Source: Siphonodentalium dalli (taxonomy: Eukaryota; Mollusca; Scaphopoda; Gadilida; Siphonodentaliidae). From it: a stretch of 64,000 bases of DNA. The notes beneath the pieces are model-generated. The model saw nothing but the letters and a program-made list of their open reading frames with translations. It was not told the origin of the DNA and searched no databases. The position numbers were made by a program, and so were the translations under genes. Location of the stretch: the NCBI GenBank assembly GCA_032622095.1, contig CP136061.1:66593127-66657126 (forward strand), read 5' to 3'. The stretch's first letter is position 1, and the number at the start of each line of letters is the position of its first letter. Of the stretch, positions 1 through 11,400 are shown piece after piece.

Positions 1-300
1 AGATCAATTTTGCCCAAAAACAAAGCATACGGTGTTTAATTATGTCAGACACCAGAGTTAACCCTACCTCACCATAAACCATAGCCTTAGGGGTTGTCTT
101 TTTGAGTCCCAGTATAAATTTCAAAAACCAAATTCTGTTGTCTCAACGACTGAGGTTGAGCCAAAGCCCCACACTTCACACCCATATGTTAATATTGGAA
201 GAATCATTTTACTATAAATATCAATGGTGACGTCAACAGGGAAATTTAGTTTCCTCATTTTACTTAGAAGAGCAAACATGGCTTTCTTACTTTCACTGCA
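1..300 (-). pseudogene. LINE reverse transcriptase C-terminal fragment
   Basis: Read on the minus strand, positions 300 to about 122 translate without stops into text typical of the region after the RT domain in CR1/Jockey-like LINEs, including ILPILTYGCEVWGF. A frame change near 120 is needed to continue into KFILGLKKTTP and then MVYGEVG, which runs to the left edge. The motif order and spacing match the LINE family, and the piece continues beyond the window. The frameshift and the absence of the catalytic RT boxes make it a dead relic. It belongs to the same broad class as the relics near 3 kb and 15 kb, though not necessarily the same family. Confidence 0.8.
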
Positions 301-584
301 AACGAAATAACGGACATGACTCCATTATCAGATCAATTCAGAATAAAATAATCACATTATGTAATTATTTCACTTTATATGTCGATTATGTGCGTATTAA
401 CGCATTGACATGTTGGATTTATTTATATTTCGCGTTCTCGGATGAAACTCCACGTTATCACTATCATACTAAACGTCAATCGAAACATGAGCTCAATCCA
501 AAAATATATGACTATATCCGAGAAAATGTAGGAACGTGGAACAAGGACCACTGGATTGGGCATATTCGCACAGCCTAACTTTGA

Positions 585-2309
585 GGCCGGATTCGTCATG
601 TCCGGTTTAAACCTACATTGGCGGTCCAGCCAAACCGGGTCTAAGGGGGCGTTTTTGTCGTTCAGTTGTCAACTAATTGACAACTCGATTTGGTGATATG
701 ATCATACAGTCAAACTAACCTCTTACCTATCGGACCAAAAGACAAGCCGATATAATGGTTATTGACACGCCATAAATTATCGCGAACGCGTGCACGATTT
801 ATTCATTGATAAATGAGTATTGCTCATGGACCATTAATCCGATATCTTTATGGGTTTAAATCAATCTGACAAAGGGCATGTCTCTCAACACGAGCTTCAC
901 GCGCTGTTTATCACTTTGTTTGTGATCGACTTTCTGCAAGATGCTTTACCCGCAAAGAAAAAATTGGTGTATTTACATGTATATATTAAACGGTATATCT
1001 GTATGCCCGTTTGTTTGTTCGCAACTGTTCTAAAACTTATTTCAAAGACAATTTAATTTAATTTAATTAAATTTTTTTTTTTAAATTGTGTTGTTAAATT
1101 GAGTAAGGAGTTGTATCTAACAAGAAACAATATTCAAAATATATATTACTATTTGTTTGTTTTAAATTAAATTAAATATTTTGTTCAATTAAAATGTTCA
1201 AATGATCAAAATTTGCGCAGGCCCCTCTGACGCTGAATGAAGGCTCCACAATGGAGTCAATCCTGGACCAAGAGGCCAGACAAGTAAAAGCAATTTGATT
1301 ATGAGTACACACCAGAAGCGGCATCTGAACTGTTTGAAGTGGGCAACCACACAGAGGCACAGCTTTTAATAAAGACATATATTACATGCGTTGCTTTTTT
1401 TCAATGTGATAAATTTTCCGTCATTCAGAAAATCTAAAAGTTCCCAGATTTCGAACTGGTGGAATATTATGTGAATTTATGGGCGGAGCCAAAGTAGAGA
1501 TTTGTGGCATGATCTACATCAAAATAAGTTATCAAATTTGACTCATATAGAAATATATGTTTAGGATTGCAAATTTTGTGTATAGCATATCTGGTCATGC
1601 AGTAGCATCGCTTTGGTGTGATAATTAAAACGTTGAACCATTCAAATGAATTCGTAGAAAACACCAGTATTTGTGATTGCCACAAGCCAAAAAAAACAAA
1701 AACCCACAAGCTAGTTGTAAAAATCATATTGAAGGAACATGTCCATATCTGAACAAAGTTCGCGTGCGAATGAATCAACTGTGACATGATAACACCAGTC
1801 GGCAGCCGCCACTTATACACACACTCACTCGAGATAATTTACAGCTCCACCCTTTGATTGATTGTTCTAAACCGCGATGAAAAGACGGATTCGTCATCTC
1901 AAGTTTAGCCTCGGTAAAGCTGTTTAGCTGGACCGTCGAATTAGATGGTTTATTTGCCGGTTTAAGCTTATAAAACGCAAACAAAATATCGAAATTGACA
2001 AAAACTTATCCCACACGCTTTATAGGTGTGAGTGCTTCTCGCATATAAATTTCCAATCAAAAATGGTCGCTGTCGTAATTATTGATTTTCGCAATCAATA
2101 AAACGAGGTGGTCCGCATTAGGAAAGTACGATTAATTATCTCGACGATATATACTACTGGTCTGGCGTGACCAGGTTTAAACCAAATATGACGAATGCGT
2201 CACTTAGACCTTCGGTCGCGGGTTTAAACCACGGATTTTACTGACTCACGGCGGCTTAAACCTACAGTTTACGTAGACCAGGTTTAAACCTGAGATGACG
2301 AATCGGGCC
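585..2309. mobile_element. Terminal-inverted-repeat element with GGTTTAAACC subterminal motifs
   Basis: The left end (585-615) and the reverse complement of the right end (2280-2309) share about 30 bases with few mismatches: both carry GATTCGTCAT followed by GGTTTAAACCT. Further copies of the two words lie inside: GATTCGTCATCTC near 1888, and ggtttaaacc near 2171 and 2219. No transposase frame is seen; the interior includes AT-rich runs (1040-1180). I could not define a target duplication. It is probably a nonautonomous DNA transposon, with superfamily unassigned. Confidence 0.6.
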
Positions 2310-2439
2310 AGAACGTTTACTATTTCATAACTATACCTAATATCTGGCACAATGATTCGACACAAATTAAATTACCTGGCTATATATAATATATTATGTA
2401 GAAGTGCGCAAGAAATAAGAGAGGTGGAAACACATTATA

Positions 2440-3960
2440 CTATCGGACCAAATGCGGAAGATCGGTTAAAAATGCAACTCATAAAAGGAAACGTGAATAC
2501 ATAAAGTACATGTCAATTCAAATATAGATAAAGTGAACCAAAAAAGAATTTAGAATAAACGGGTTGAAACAAATTACTTGGATCCAGACGAAAGTGTGGA
2601 CTTTAAAACAAAAATACTCTGCCCAGATAACGTTTCTGCAAATAAGAAACAAAAGTTGAGTGATTTCGAATCCAGTGAAATAATTAATTGCGTTAAACTA
2701 CAGAAAATCTGCTGGATAAGGACATTTCTGGAACGAATTGTTAAAAGTTGTTGATAGACGAAGCAGTCAAATTATTTAATCAGTTAATAAAATTTGGTCA
2801 TTATCCAGACAGCTGGAATGTGTCACTCATGACGATCTATAAACAGGAGATAGGCAGGACTCAATTAACTCTCGACCAATTGCGCTTATTAACAGTATAG
2901 GGAAACATTAAAAACAGTTACAAATGGAACAAACGACTATCAGCGACAATCAGTTTGGTTGTAGAAAGAATCTGAGTACGATTGACAGCGCTTATGTTTT
3001 AAAGACTTTATACATATAATTCAACAGAAGAAGCCAATTTATGCTGCTTTTATCGATTTCCAAAAACAAGCTTTGATTCGGTAGGTCGTTGAAGTTTCAA
3101 AAGTCTCATAGCAATGCTATAAGAGGTAAAATGAATCAAATAATACAATACATGTATCAATCGAGTTATATTCAAGTAAAACGGGTGCAGGAATTGGACC
3201 ACCAGATATGCGTACGATTGGAATTAAACAAGGCTAATCATTGTTGCCTACATTATTCAAAATATTCATTGATGCCATCTGATGTACAATTGATGTATCC
3301 GGCTGCGATTCAATATCCCTTAATGATCGTCTGCTCGGTCATTTTTTATTTGCCGAGGATTTAGTGTTGTTGTCAGAACATGTACAAGGTCTACTGCATT
3401 GTCTCGAATTGTCTCGAGAAATATACACTATACATTGGTCTCGTGGTTAATGCAAGAAAATCAAAATGTTTCGTTCTTAGGTCAAAGAGAATCAATTAGC
3501 GACCCTTCATTATTCGTTGTACTATATGGAAAATACGGCGTTGATATTTCAGATCGCCGGAGATTCCAAGGGATACGAGGGCGCACCCTGGTAGATAAAC
3601 TAAAATCTGATCATTTGCTGCGATTTTATAATGTGAATCCTGTCGACAAGAAAACGATCAGTGGAAACAATATTCGAACATATAGATTATTGAAATCAAA
3701 GTAAGAAATTGAACCATATTTGTCAACACGCGCTCGGTCAAAGGGAGGATCGACTGGAAATCTAAAAAGGGAGACAATAACAGCCCCCAAAACATGTGAG
3801 AGAAAGACTGTGTTCTGCGTGTAATTCAAAACTAATTGAGTTAGAATATCATTTATTCTTAGAATGTCAGACCTACGAAAGTATCAGTGAAACATACAGA
3901 ACATAATTTCAGATCTGTTACTAAGAATGAACAAATAACAACCGTTACCGTTATATGCGA
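2440..3960 (+). pseudogene. Degenerate LINE (non-LTR) reverse transcriptase
   Basis: Reading across several frames gives a recognisable but heavily broken non-LTR polymerase. Near 2575-2700 a stretch reads LDPDESVDFKTKILCPDN. Near 3030-3080 a segment resembles the RT box with 'IDFQKA.DSV'. At about 3795-3880 the frame gives ERLCSACNSKLIELEYHLFL followed by ECQTYE, the C-terminal Cys/His knuckle found after RT in CR1/Jockey-like elements. Stops and frameshifts separate these pieces, so nothing functional can be made. No clear 5' UTR, endonuclease domain or poly(A) tail was identified. Its last part resembles the copy at 15 kb in layout. Confidence 0.7.
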
Positions 3961-4600
3961 TATGATCCGGTCTTTCTTCACCATTCGAGACGATATACAT
4001 GTATATATAAAGCAAAAGCTAGCACATATTCGTGAGATTTTATGACAGTAAATGCTCAAGATAGTCACTTTAATGTTATATGCATAGCATATACGTGATA
4101 CTCATGTTATATTATTCTATATGTTGATATAATATGTTGTATTTACATGTATATGTGAAACTGCCCTTTGGGTGTATTTGGCATTAAATCTAACATTATG
4201 TTGTCATGCGGTAGGAGCATACCGAACAGTTAATGGTCAGCTGAAATATATAATTACTTTAACTCCAAACCTATCTAAATTTGGCTTACATATGCTAAAG
4301 GTTTATAACATGTATCCATTCCATTGTGTTCGCAATTAAAAAAAACCTACTATTTACAGTCATTTGAAGAAAACGGTCTTTTTTGTTTAAAGTATTCATT
4401 TTTAAATTGGCTTCTTCGTCTCGACTCGGAAAATGACGTCATCCCATTAAGAACGGCGGAATTGATTTCCAGCGCCGTTTTTTAAATCACTTGTTTTTTC
4501 TGGGTTTTTTTATTCGAAAGATATAGATATATAACTTTGAAGAAGGTTGTTTCGCAAAAAATATATGAAATATTGCGAAATTCAAGCTTGGACAACACCA
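3961..4600. other. No gene seen
   Basis: AT-rich sequence with tacatgtata-type words, lying between a LINE relic and the truncated end of a DIRS-like element. I see no exon or clear repeat structure. Confidence 0.5.
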
Positions 4601-4609
4601 GTGTAAGTC

Positions 4610-5100
4610 ACAATGATCTATATTATCTGGTACAAGATTTGATTTACGTAACAAGAGAAAGAATGTTAAAAGAAAAAGGCACCAAAATGAAACTTGTACA
4701 GGATCGCTCTCATCAATGTATTTGTAAATTTGCTTCAGCAGTTGTAGGGTGATTGGATGAGCCTGATGGATACAATGTGGCTTTAGACGTGATAAACCTT
4801 TAAACAATAGATACTTCAAAAGATTTGAAAATTTCACAGCTGAGAGAAAAATGCAAATGTAATAACTTTATGCCACTCAAATAATTCTTTATTGAGTCTG
4901 TGGATTTAAAACTTCTGCTAAAAAATTGAACGTATAATTGAATCATTTCCAATGAAGCCGGCAATGGCTGGAACTTGAAATATAAACAAAAAAGAAAATA
5001 GGACTTCCACTGAGTGATGTGATTACGACGAGTACCTGCGGCGAAGGCGTGGGATATAGAAAACTTTACATCTTCCTTCAGCTGTGAAATCTCTGTTCCT
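4610..5100 (-). pseudogene. Tyrosine recombinase of DIRS-like element, 3'-truncated
   Basis: From about 5100 downwards the translation shows the helical core-binding domain, including AFAAGTRRNHITQWKSYF and YLSGIKLLHLHF. A one-base frame change near 4800-4835 is needed to reach AHPITLQLLKQIYKYI and then FFLLLRKSNLVPDN, where the Arg of LLRKSNL is the expected first catalytic arginine. Shortly after this (below about 4640) the sequence loses all similarity. The later HxxR box and the nucleophilic tyrosine are absent, so the enzyme that would join element DNA to the chromosome cannot work. It starts within a few bases of the RNase H stop, as expected for this class. Confidence 0.8.
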
Positions 5101-5108
5101 ACAAAAAA

Positions 5109-6841
5109 TTACCAATTGTGAGAACATCTGAAATGTCTCTTGCAAGCTTTAATTTCGCTTAAATTGTTATTCTGTTTATATATTAGAAACTCTTTTTGCA
5201 ATTTACCATCAAGATTCCACCTACTGAGTATATCGGGCCAGCGATTATTACAACCCGAGATGTGAATCGCTCTTATTTCAAATTGGTGATTAGCTGCCAC
5301 AAATAAAATTTCCCTTAAACATGACTGGATAAATGAATTTCTAGTGGCACCTTTATGTATGGAAGCAACACAAGTGTAATTATCACAATTAATCCTGATT
5401 CTTTTACCTGTCAAGCTATGTCCCCAAAGTTGAAGACACACCACAATAGTGACAATACTTAGCATCTCCAACTCATTTATTTGTCTATTTTCACTTAGAA
5501 TTTCTTGTGGAAATTCATCATGGAAATACTGATTTCCACAGATACCACCACATCCTTTGAGTGTGGAATCCGAGGAAATTATGCTGTCTGGCTCTGACCA
5601 TTGCTCAATTGCCATCATATATATGCCGTTATATGCGGGTAAAAATTTTGACCACCAGAGCAAGTCTTTCATGATATACTGAGGAACTGGCTGACTGACA
5701 GAACATTTTGAATTAAATGTACGGAGCCACGTGAGAACCCTGGATACAAATATACGACCTGGCCGTACATATGAGGATACAAAATTGAATTTACCAATTA
5801 GAGATTGAACTTCCTTTAAGAAGGCTGACTCCTTATATAACCAATTATTCACTAGATCAATTATTTCTTTCAGCCTTTCTTCTGTAATTTGGAGAATTAG
5901 CTCGACCGTGTCAAAATCAATACCTAGAAAGACCATTTTTGTGGAACGTGGACAAGCCTTGTGAATAGACTCGGTCAAGCCCCAATTAAACAGTACCTCA
6001 CGCAAGTTCGGAAAGGATTGCTCTGCCCGCTCTGGCGTATCTACCCCTGCAAGGTCGTCAATGTAGTTTACTATGCTGTACCCTATGGATTTGCAAGAAT
6101 AAGCTACAGCGTTAGTAACACGTTGACATAGATAAGCGGCTGATCGGAGACCCATTTAAATGCTACTAAGTGAATGTCCCCCGGGTCTAAATATATTTGT
6201 CTATAAGCCCGGGATAAGTCCACTTGAAAGAGTAATGAAGACCTCCCTTTTAACTTGATTAATTCTACAAGGTTGTCCACAGAAGGAAACTTAACTTTGA
6301 CATGTTTCCCAAGATACATGTCTTTTGGGACACCTTCATTGACAGAATTTCCCTTTGGAAAACTTAAATCCATTATTGTGCGCCTTTCCAACACATTTTT
6401 CTTTGGCACTGTATTTAATGGGTTAATATTAATACCACAATTGAAAGGATTAGAATTAAATGGTCCAACGATAGATCCTGATTCAAGCTCCTTGCTTATG
6501 CAAGAATCCATATATGACTGAAATTCCCGGGCGCCTTTATGATTTTTGACTGCCTGGTTTACTATATGTTGAGCTTTAACAAAATTCGGAAAAATGATTG
6601 AATTTAAGTTTTCAAATTCTAATTCAGAATCTGATTTATATATAGGTTTATGTATTAACTTTTCAGAATCCTGTGAATTCTGATTGAGAAATTCTGATTT
6701 TGAATTAAGACTATCACTTGAGAGTGATGCTGTTGGTTCATTACTAATTTGATTTGATTGAGATTCATTTGAAATCACCTCTCTGTGTCCATTTGCCTGT
6801 GAATTATTCAGCAAGTATTGAGGATAAAAACATGTTGCCAA
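5109..6841 (-). pseudogene. Reverse transcriptase and RNase H of DIRS-like element
   Basis: Two overlapping frames make up the polymerase. The upstream one (6841-6104) contains RRTIMDLSFPKGNSVNEGVP and the first catalytic box LFQVDLSRAYRQI. The downstream one (6155-5109) contains MGLRSAAYLCQRVTNA, the catalytic VNYIDDL box, and an RNase H domain whose acidic residues can be followed in SSDSTLKGCGG, NELEMLS, INCDNYTC and WPDILSRWN. At the join near 6150, FKW runs directly into MGLRSAAY in a different frame. Related elements have about ten residues between these motifs, so a small deletion plus frame change is inferred. The RT would reverse-transcribe the element RNA and the RNase H would remove it. 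This copy is inactive. Confidence 0.85.
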
Positions 6842-6869
6842 TAGATTTAACTCTGTGAAATTTGAAATG

Positions 6870-8190
6870 GGCTTGTCTAGTCATCTTTGCGTGGTAAATG
6901 GACAGGCAAGTGAACACTCAGGGTGATTTACTTTCTCTTTCTTTTCTTGCCAGCAGGTGGCACAAAAATGCTCAACAATTCTCTCTTTCCCTTTAATGGT
7001 AGCTTTGTGTGAATTAGCACCATTACATTTATTTCTTTGGTAAAGTGTACAAAACCAGGACAATGGGTCAACATTGTTTCCCCCTTTGATGTGCTGAAGC
7101 GTTGAGTTGCTCGGGTTTGCTTGTGACTGTAGATGAATATCTTTGTTTATTTACTCTCACAAACTTTGCTAAAATAGCAGATTCAAACTGAGTGGAATCA
7201 TCGGCCCAAGTTTTATCGGCTGTTTCTATACGCTTGACCCAATCTGAATATAATGTTAAGAGAGATTTCCACTCGTACACAGAATAATAGTAACTAATTC
7301 TCTTTAGAAGAGTTATTCTCCCATTCCGTTCAACAGTACTAATTCCTGGCCTACTGATTGTTTCAAGTTCCCCCGCTACAAATTGTTGCTAATTTAGACC
7401 AGAAAAGCTGATATCTGCATTTGCGAATTCCAACTTCAGCGCAGCATGAGGAAACATTTGTGGATTTACAATAACACAACAATTTTTGGCTTCTATGCCA
7501 GATTTAACTTTCTTTTTGGTCATTTTGACTTTCTGTGACTTTGTGTGTCTAAGTTTATATCGTTCATTTTCACTTTCACTTTCGGAATCAGATTTAGAAC
7601 TGGATTCACAATCCGTACTGTCACTTATCAAACCTAATCTTTTTCAGATTAGAGTCGGCTGATTTATTTAAATTCTTCAACTTCAAGTCGTTCAATGTAA
7701 TGCTTGGGTCGGGGTCTTGGTCGGTTTGCTTTGTAGTTATCATACCTTTAACAAGTTTCTTCTCATTTAGAAGTTTTCGCTGGAGACTTGCCTTTTCAGC
7801 TTTCAATTCTTGTCGGCGTTTCGTTTTTTCAACTTCCGCTAGCTGCTGACCGAGTTTTTCAATGTCCTCTAATAAAGCGTTTTCATCATCCGGGCCGTCC
7901 AATTCTTCGCATGCTTCGAAATCGTCTTCGGGCTCATTTTTGAGTGAATCATATTCAATTTCTTCACTATCGTCACCCTCGTGCATCTTTTTGTAGTCTT
8001 TTACCTTTGTGTCTCTCAATCCCGCTTTGTTTCGAGATCCCTGTGCCATTACTTTAGTAACCAGCTGTTTAACTGTGTCAATATTCAAGTCTGGATATCT
8101 CAATATGAATCCGGCGATCGTTGGTATTAAGGCTGCTTCTTCAAATTGAAGCTCAAAATAGCAATTTTTTTTATCGTCTTTGCCTCGTCA
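6870..8190 (-). pseudogene. Gag-like protein of DIRS-like element, broken in several frames
   Basis: An open frame from about 8190 to 7621 is acidic then strongly charged and helical (EDIEKLGQQLAEVEKTKRRQ), which suggests a coiled coil. Its first residues (NCYFELQFEEAALIPTIAGF) lie upstream of the first apparent start. Further pieces at 7631-7389 (Ser/Glu-rich), 7280-7068 and 7063-6881 continue in other frames. The last holds a Cys/His-rich segment, WFCTLYQRNKC through CATCWQEKKEKVNHPECS, like the zinc-binding region of DIRS-like Gag proteins. Stops between 7280 and 7389 and elsewhere show decay. The assignment rests on position before the RT and on the Cys/His pattern. Confidence 0.7.
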
Positions 8191-8199
8191 AGATTAATT

Positions 8200-9099
8200 C
8201 AAAAGTGATTCATAAAGAAAGATCAAAATTCGCGCGAAATTGTTGAAAAAGAGTTCAGCCAATGAGATTCGAGGAATATATGTCACTCACGTGCCCCGAT
8301 GAACATGAAAAGCTGTCATCCGCGTACCGTGCTAATTAAGTAATTTGTATTCAAATTTAACCAAGTAGCCATGTGTGCGCGATGCAAAATCAAAACAAAA
8401 CCTCGGCTACAATTTTGTTCAATCGTAACTTATGTGTACTAAATAGTTGCGGGATATTTTGACGGGATTTTTTTGCGGTTAAGGGGGCTTATGTATCACA
8501 CATCATGATACACCAATACTCAAATTGGATGAAATTTCTGCTGGTCTTTAAACTAGAAATCGTGTGTTAAAGTGCTACCAGCCGACACATTTGAAACCAT
8601 TAGCCCATATTCCTCTTACAACCGATGACTGCACTGTGTTTTCGGCACATTACAAACCACATGTGTATACGTTCCCATTTCAACGCAGGTAATGAGATAA
8701 AACGAGTATACAAAATATGAAAAACACAACATCACACCAACTTCTGACAATATTTGGGTCTGATTCGAATAGAAATGTCACGTCTATATAACTAAATCGT
8801 TAAGCCCACGTGTTTTAAACGCTAACTTTGTTTACGGTGTATACCAACAGATGGAAAGCCCTTCGCTATTCAAAGCCGAAGAAAATGGGACCCTTATTTT
8901 CTTCCAAAAGAATAAATTCTATGACTTCAGCGAGTTTTTTTTTCAAATCTGATGCATATATATGTAATTTATGAATCTATCAAGCCGTTTTCGTTATCAG
9001 AATGTGACAAAAGTGATGAATTGTTTGCTCATATCTGGACGCTTACGGTTATCAGTCGGTTTAGTGATTGGTTATGCATGTATATTTTCTTTTCTACAG
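8200..9099. other. Flank or intron upstream of nAChR exon
   Basis: No additional receptor exon is visible. The final bases (tattttcttttctacag) form a good polypyrimidine tract and splice acceptor for the exon starting at 9100, so at least the right part is intronic if that gene is transcribed. Confidence 0.5.
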
Positions 9100-9599
9100 G
9101 CGTTTACTTGACAATCATCACCACACTGGCCGCAACATGCGTGGTGATGACGGTGGTGATCATCAGGCTTCATCACATGGCTGAGGGAAAACCTCCAAAA
9201 AGATCAATCAACAAGCTCGCTGTCTTCGTGGAAAAATTAATGTGTCGAAAATCGTCTGCTGAGAAAAACCCCGGGATAAAGGTTTCGATTGTTGATGGTT
9301 CAGAAGAGAATGCTGCGAACCAAGAGAAAGTTGCTACCGTGCGTCATCGCAAGTGGAAACAAATCACCTCCACACTGGATGCGTGTTGTTTTCGGTGCAA
9401 GAATGTTGTGGATCCATCATATGATGCTACGACCCCAGAGGATGTTGCGACCGTGCGTCTTATAACATGGAAAGAAACCGCCTCCATAATGGACATGTTT
9501 TGTTTCCGGTTTTTAATCATTGTGACTTTCATATGTACTGCTACATTTATTTGCTTACTTCTGGTCGGCTGGTTCATACATCCTAAATGGATTGATTAG
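9100..9599 (+). CDS. 3'-terminal exon of a nicotinic acetylcholine receptor-like subunit
   Basis: The exon begins after an acceptor (ttttctacag) with two bases completing a split codon and is open to TAG at 9599. It encodes M3 (YLTIITTLAATCVVMTVVII), the cytoplasmic loop with PPKRSINKLAVFVEKLMCRK, a repeated pre-M4 segment, and M4 (FLIIVTFICTATFICLLLVG) ending FIHPKWID. Segment order and the short tail after M4 match Cys-loop channel subunits, in which M3 and M4 anchor the subunit and the loop between them faces the cytoplasm. The ligand-binding and M1-M2 exons are not found upstream on this strand; the DIRS-like element occupies much of that space. It is either the end of a gene starting outside the window with a very long intron, or an orphan relic. 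The frame is intact. Confidence 0.85.
9324..9515 (+). repeat. In-frame duplication of the pre-M4 (MA helix) segment
   Basis: Two units 114 bases (38 codons) apart encode EKVATVRHRKWKQITSTLDACCFR and EDVATVRLITWKETASIMDMFCFR in outline: VATVR, a W-K pair, a T/S-rich helix, then CFR. The paralogue at 20056-20447 has one such unit. In the receptor family this stretch forms the amphipathic MA helix just before M4. The duplication keeps the frame and lengthens the cytoplasmic domain. Confidence 0.85.
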
Positions 9600-10200
9600 A
9601 TGGGATAATGTTTAAACAAAATGATCGTTATCGACGCAGACCAGATTGCTATATAGTCAGGAGGCAAGCACCCGAAAATGTTTTTTGCTAAACATTTTTA
9701 TTACTATATGCCAACATATCCTTGGTCGTAGAGTTTGGTCCACTGATTAAAGAAACATTATTGGCAATTTTCTATACCCGTGCTAGAGGTCAAATGTCAA
9801 TGTCAATGTATAGGCGCCTTTCTGTCCTAGTCTGAATTTTTCCACATATAGAATGATATTTTGTTTAGTAAGAACTATTGATGAATGGTGTATTGTACCA
9901 AGGACCAGTGAGGCATGGCAATCTGATTGCTGGTGTGTCTGGGTTCTTGTGTATTTTCCGTAGCAACCGTTGCTATGAAATTGTTTTTCAATAGCAACCA
10001 GCCTCAGACGATCGTCTCTGATCCATGTTATGGCATCTAATACTGTAAATATGCGAATACTTATACTTTGAGATCTCAAGTGTGCTTGCATGAAAATAAT
10101 TGAGCGAATAATGTGGAGGGTACGGTATAGCCCAACATAGTAGACATATACTGTTACAATATCCAATTGGCTGCGATTTGACACTAAATGTTAACAGTGG
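9600..10200. other. 3' flank of nAChR exon, no further gene seen
   Basis: Contains the presumed 3' UTR. Minus-strand open stretches here have no recognisable domains. Confidence 0.4.
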
Positions 10201-11400
10201 AGTCCGTTAGGGGTTGAATCGTGACTTTAGCGACTAAAGCATAAAACTTTAAGATATTTTTGACTTCAGACGACTAAAAGGGGTAAATATGAGCAATACA
10301 GTAGAGGCTCTAAGGTCCAAAAAATGGCCAAAGTTTGCAAAATTGGATAAAAGCATGAAACTTGGTATACACATAGTTCATGATATGGGGGTCAATATAA
10401 GAGCGAGGCCCAAGAGTGAAAGTGACCTTGATAACCTTGACGTCAAGGTCAAAATTTCATTTTTTCACAGGCGGTATGAGTTATATAATTTTAAAGACAA
10501 CACATTACGTATACATATTAAAATCACATAAATATGATTTCAAATAGGCCATATTAGTCACCTTTATAACAAAATCCACAAGCATCTTGAGAACTTTTCA
10601 TATTGAAGCTCAAAAAGTCAGTTGTTCATCCTAATAATTGCAAATATTCCATGAACAAATGAATAATAAAGTCCCACCTATTTAACATGCTCACTAAATG
10701 CCACCATATTCCACATCAATTTATTTGCATATATATCAGCGTACATTACAAGAGTGAGCCCCAAGCATTACATTCACCCAAATGGCATTGAGGTCAAGGT
10801 CAAAGGTCAAAACTCATTTTTATAAATTGTTAATGATGTGAGCTGAGCCTGAATTTTTCCTCGATATTTGTCCGAAATTACATAAATATATTATAATACT
10901 GAACTCTCAGGAATTCTATCAATTTATGAACATATATTTCAGTAAATGTTGGTAAGAAGATAAAAAAGATTCAATATACCTGTAAAGTCACAAAATAAAA
11001 TGCCAACATGATGCCACCAAGTTATACATTTTAGGCACATGTGATCAAAATATGGATAACAAGGGTTTCAGATGGTTTTGCAAAATATGTTACTTTTAGT
11101 AAGTAACATTTTGCTCATTTTAGTCACCAAACGCATTGCACAATACATGTATTACCCAAATGTATGACACATAAGCACTACATGCGGTGGAAAAACTTGG
11201 CATGATCACATGGTACGGTAATCGAGTCTCTGGTCAGGATTAAAGGACAGGAAAATCACATGTCAGCAATGTATAGATATATTATATGTTGAATATGTTG
11301 AACCGACATGCATTCAATTTGGTAACAATTATGAGAATATAATGTCTACTATTACATGCACACCCAATATATGAGATCTGTTGTCCAGAATATAATATCA
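10200..11400. repeat. Probable dispersed noncoding repeat with GACCTTGA/CAAGGTCA words
   Basis: The region repeatedly uses aaggtcaaaattt/aaggtcaaaggtcaaaact words (10430-10460, 10790-10815) and phrases such as atgaaacttggtatacacatagttcatgatatgggg. This style is typical of old dispersed repeats in marine invertebrates. The short frame at 10289-10531 is part of it and has no domain. No ends were found, so the extent is a guess. Confidence 0.35.

Larger units (their letters stand above)
4600..8200 (-). mobile_element. DIRS/Ngaro-like tyrosine-recombinase retrotransposon, decayed
   Basis: Minus-strand order is Gag-like (about 8190-6870), RT plus RNase H (6841-5109), then tyrosine recombinase (about 5100-4610). 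This gene order, the Gag Cys/His segment, a YIDD reverse transcriptase and a downstream recombinase instead of an integrase are diagnostic of the DIRS order. No methyltransferase domain is seen between RNase H and recombinase, which fits Ngaro-like better than DIRS1-like elements, although loss by deletion is possible. All three genes are damaged. I could not define the split or inverted terminal repeats expected of this order, so the ends are approximate. The element lies about 0.9 kb upstream of an orphan nAChR exon on the opposite strand. Confidence 0.85.
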
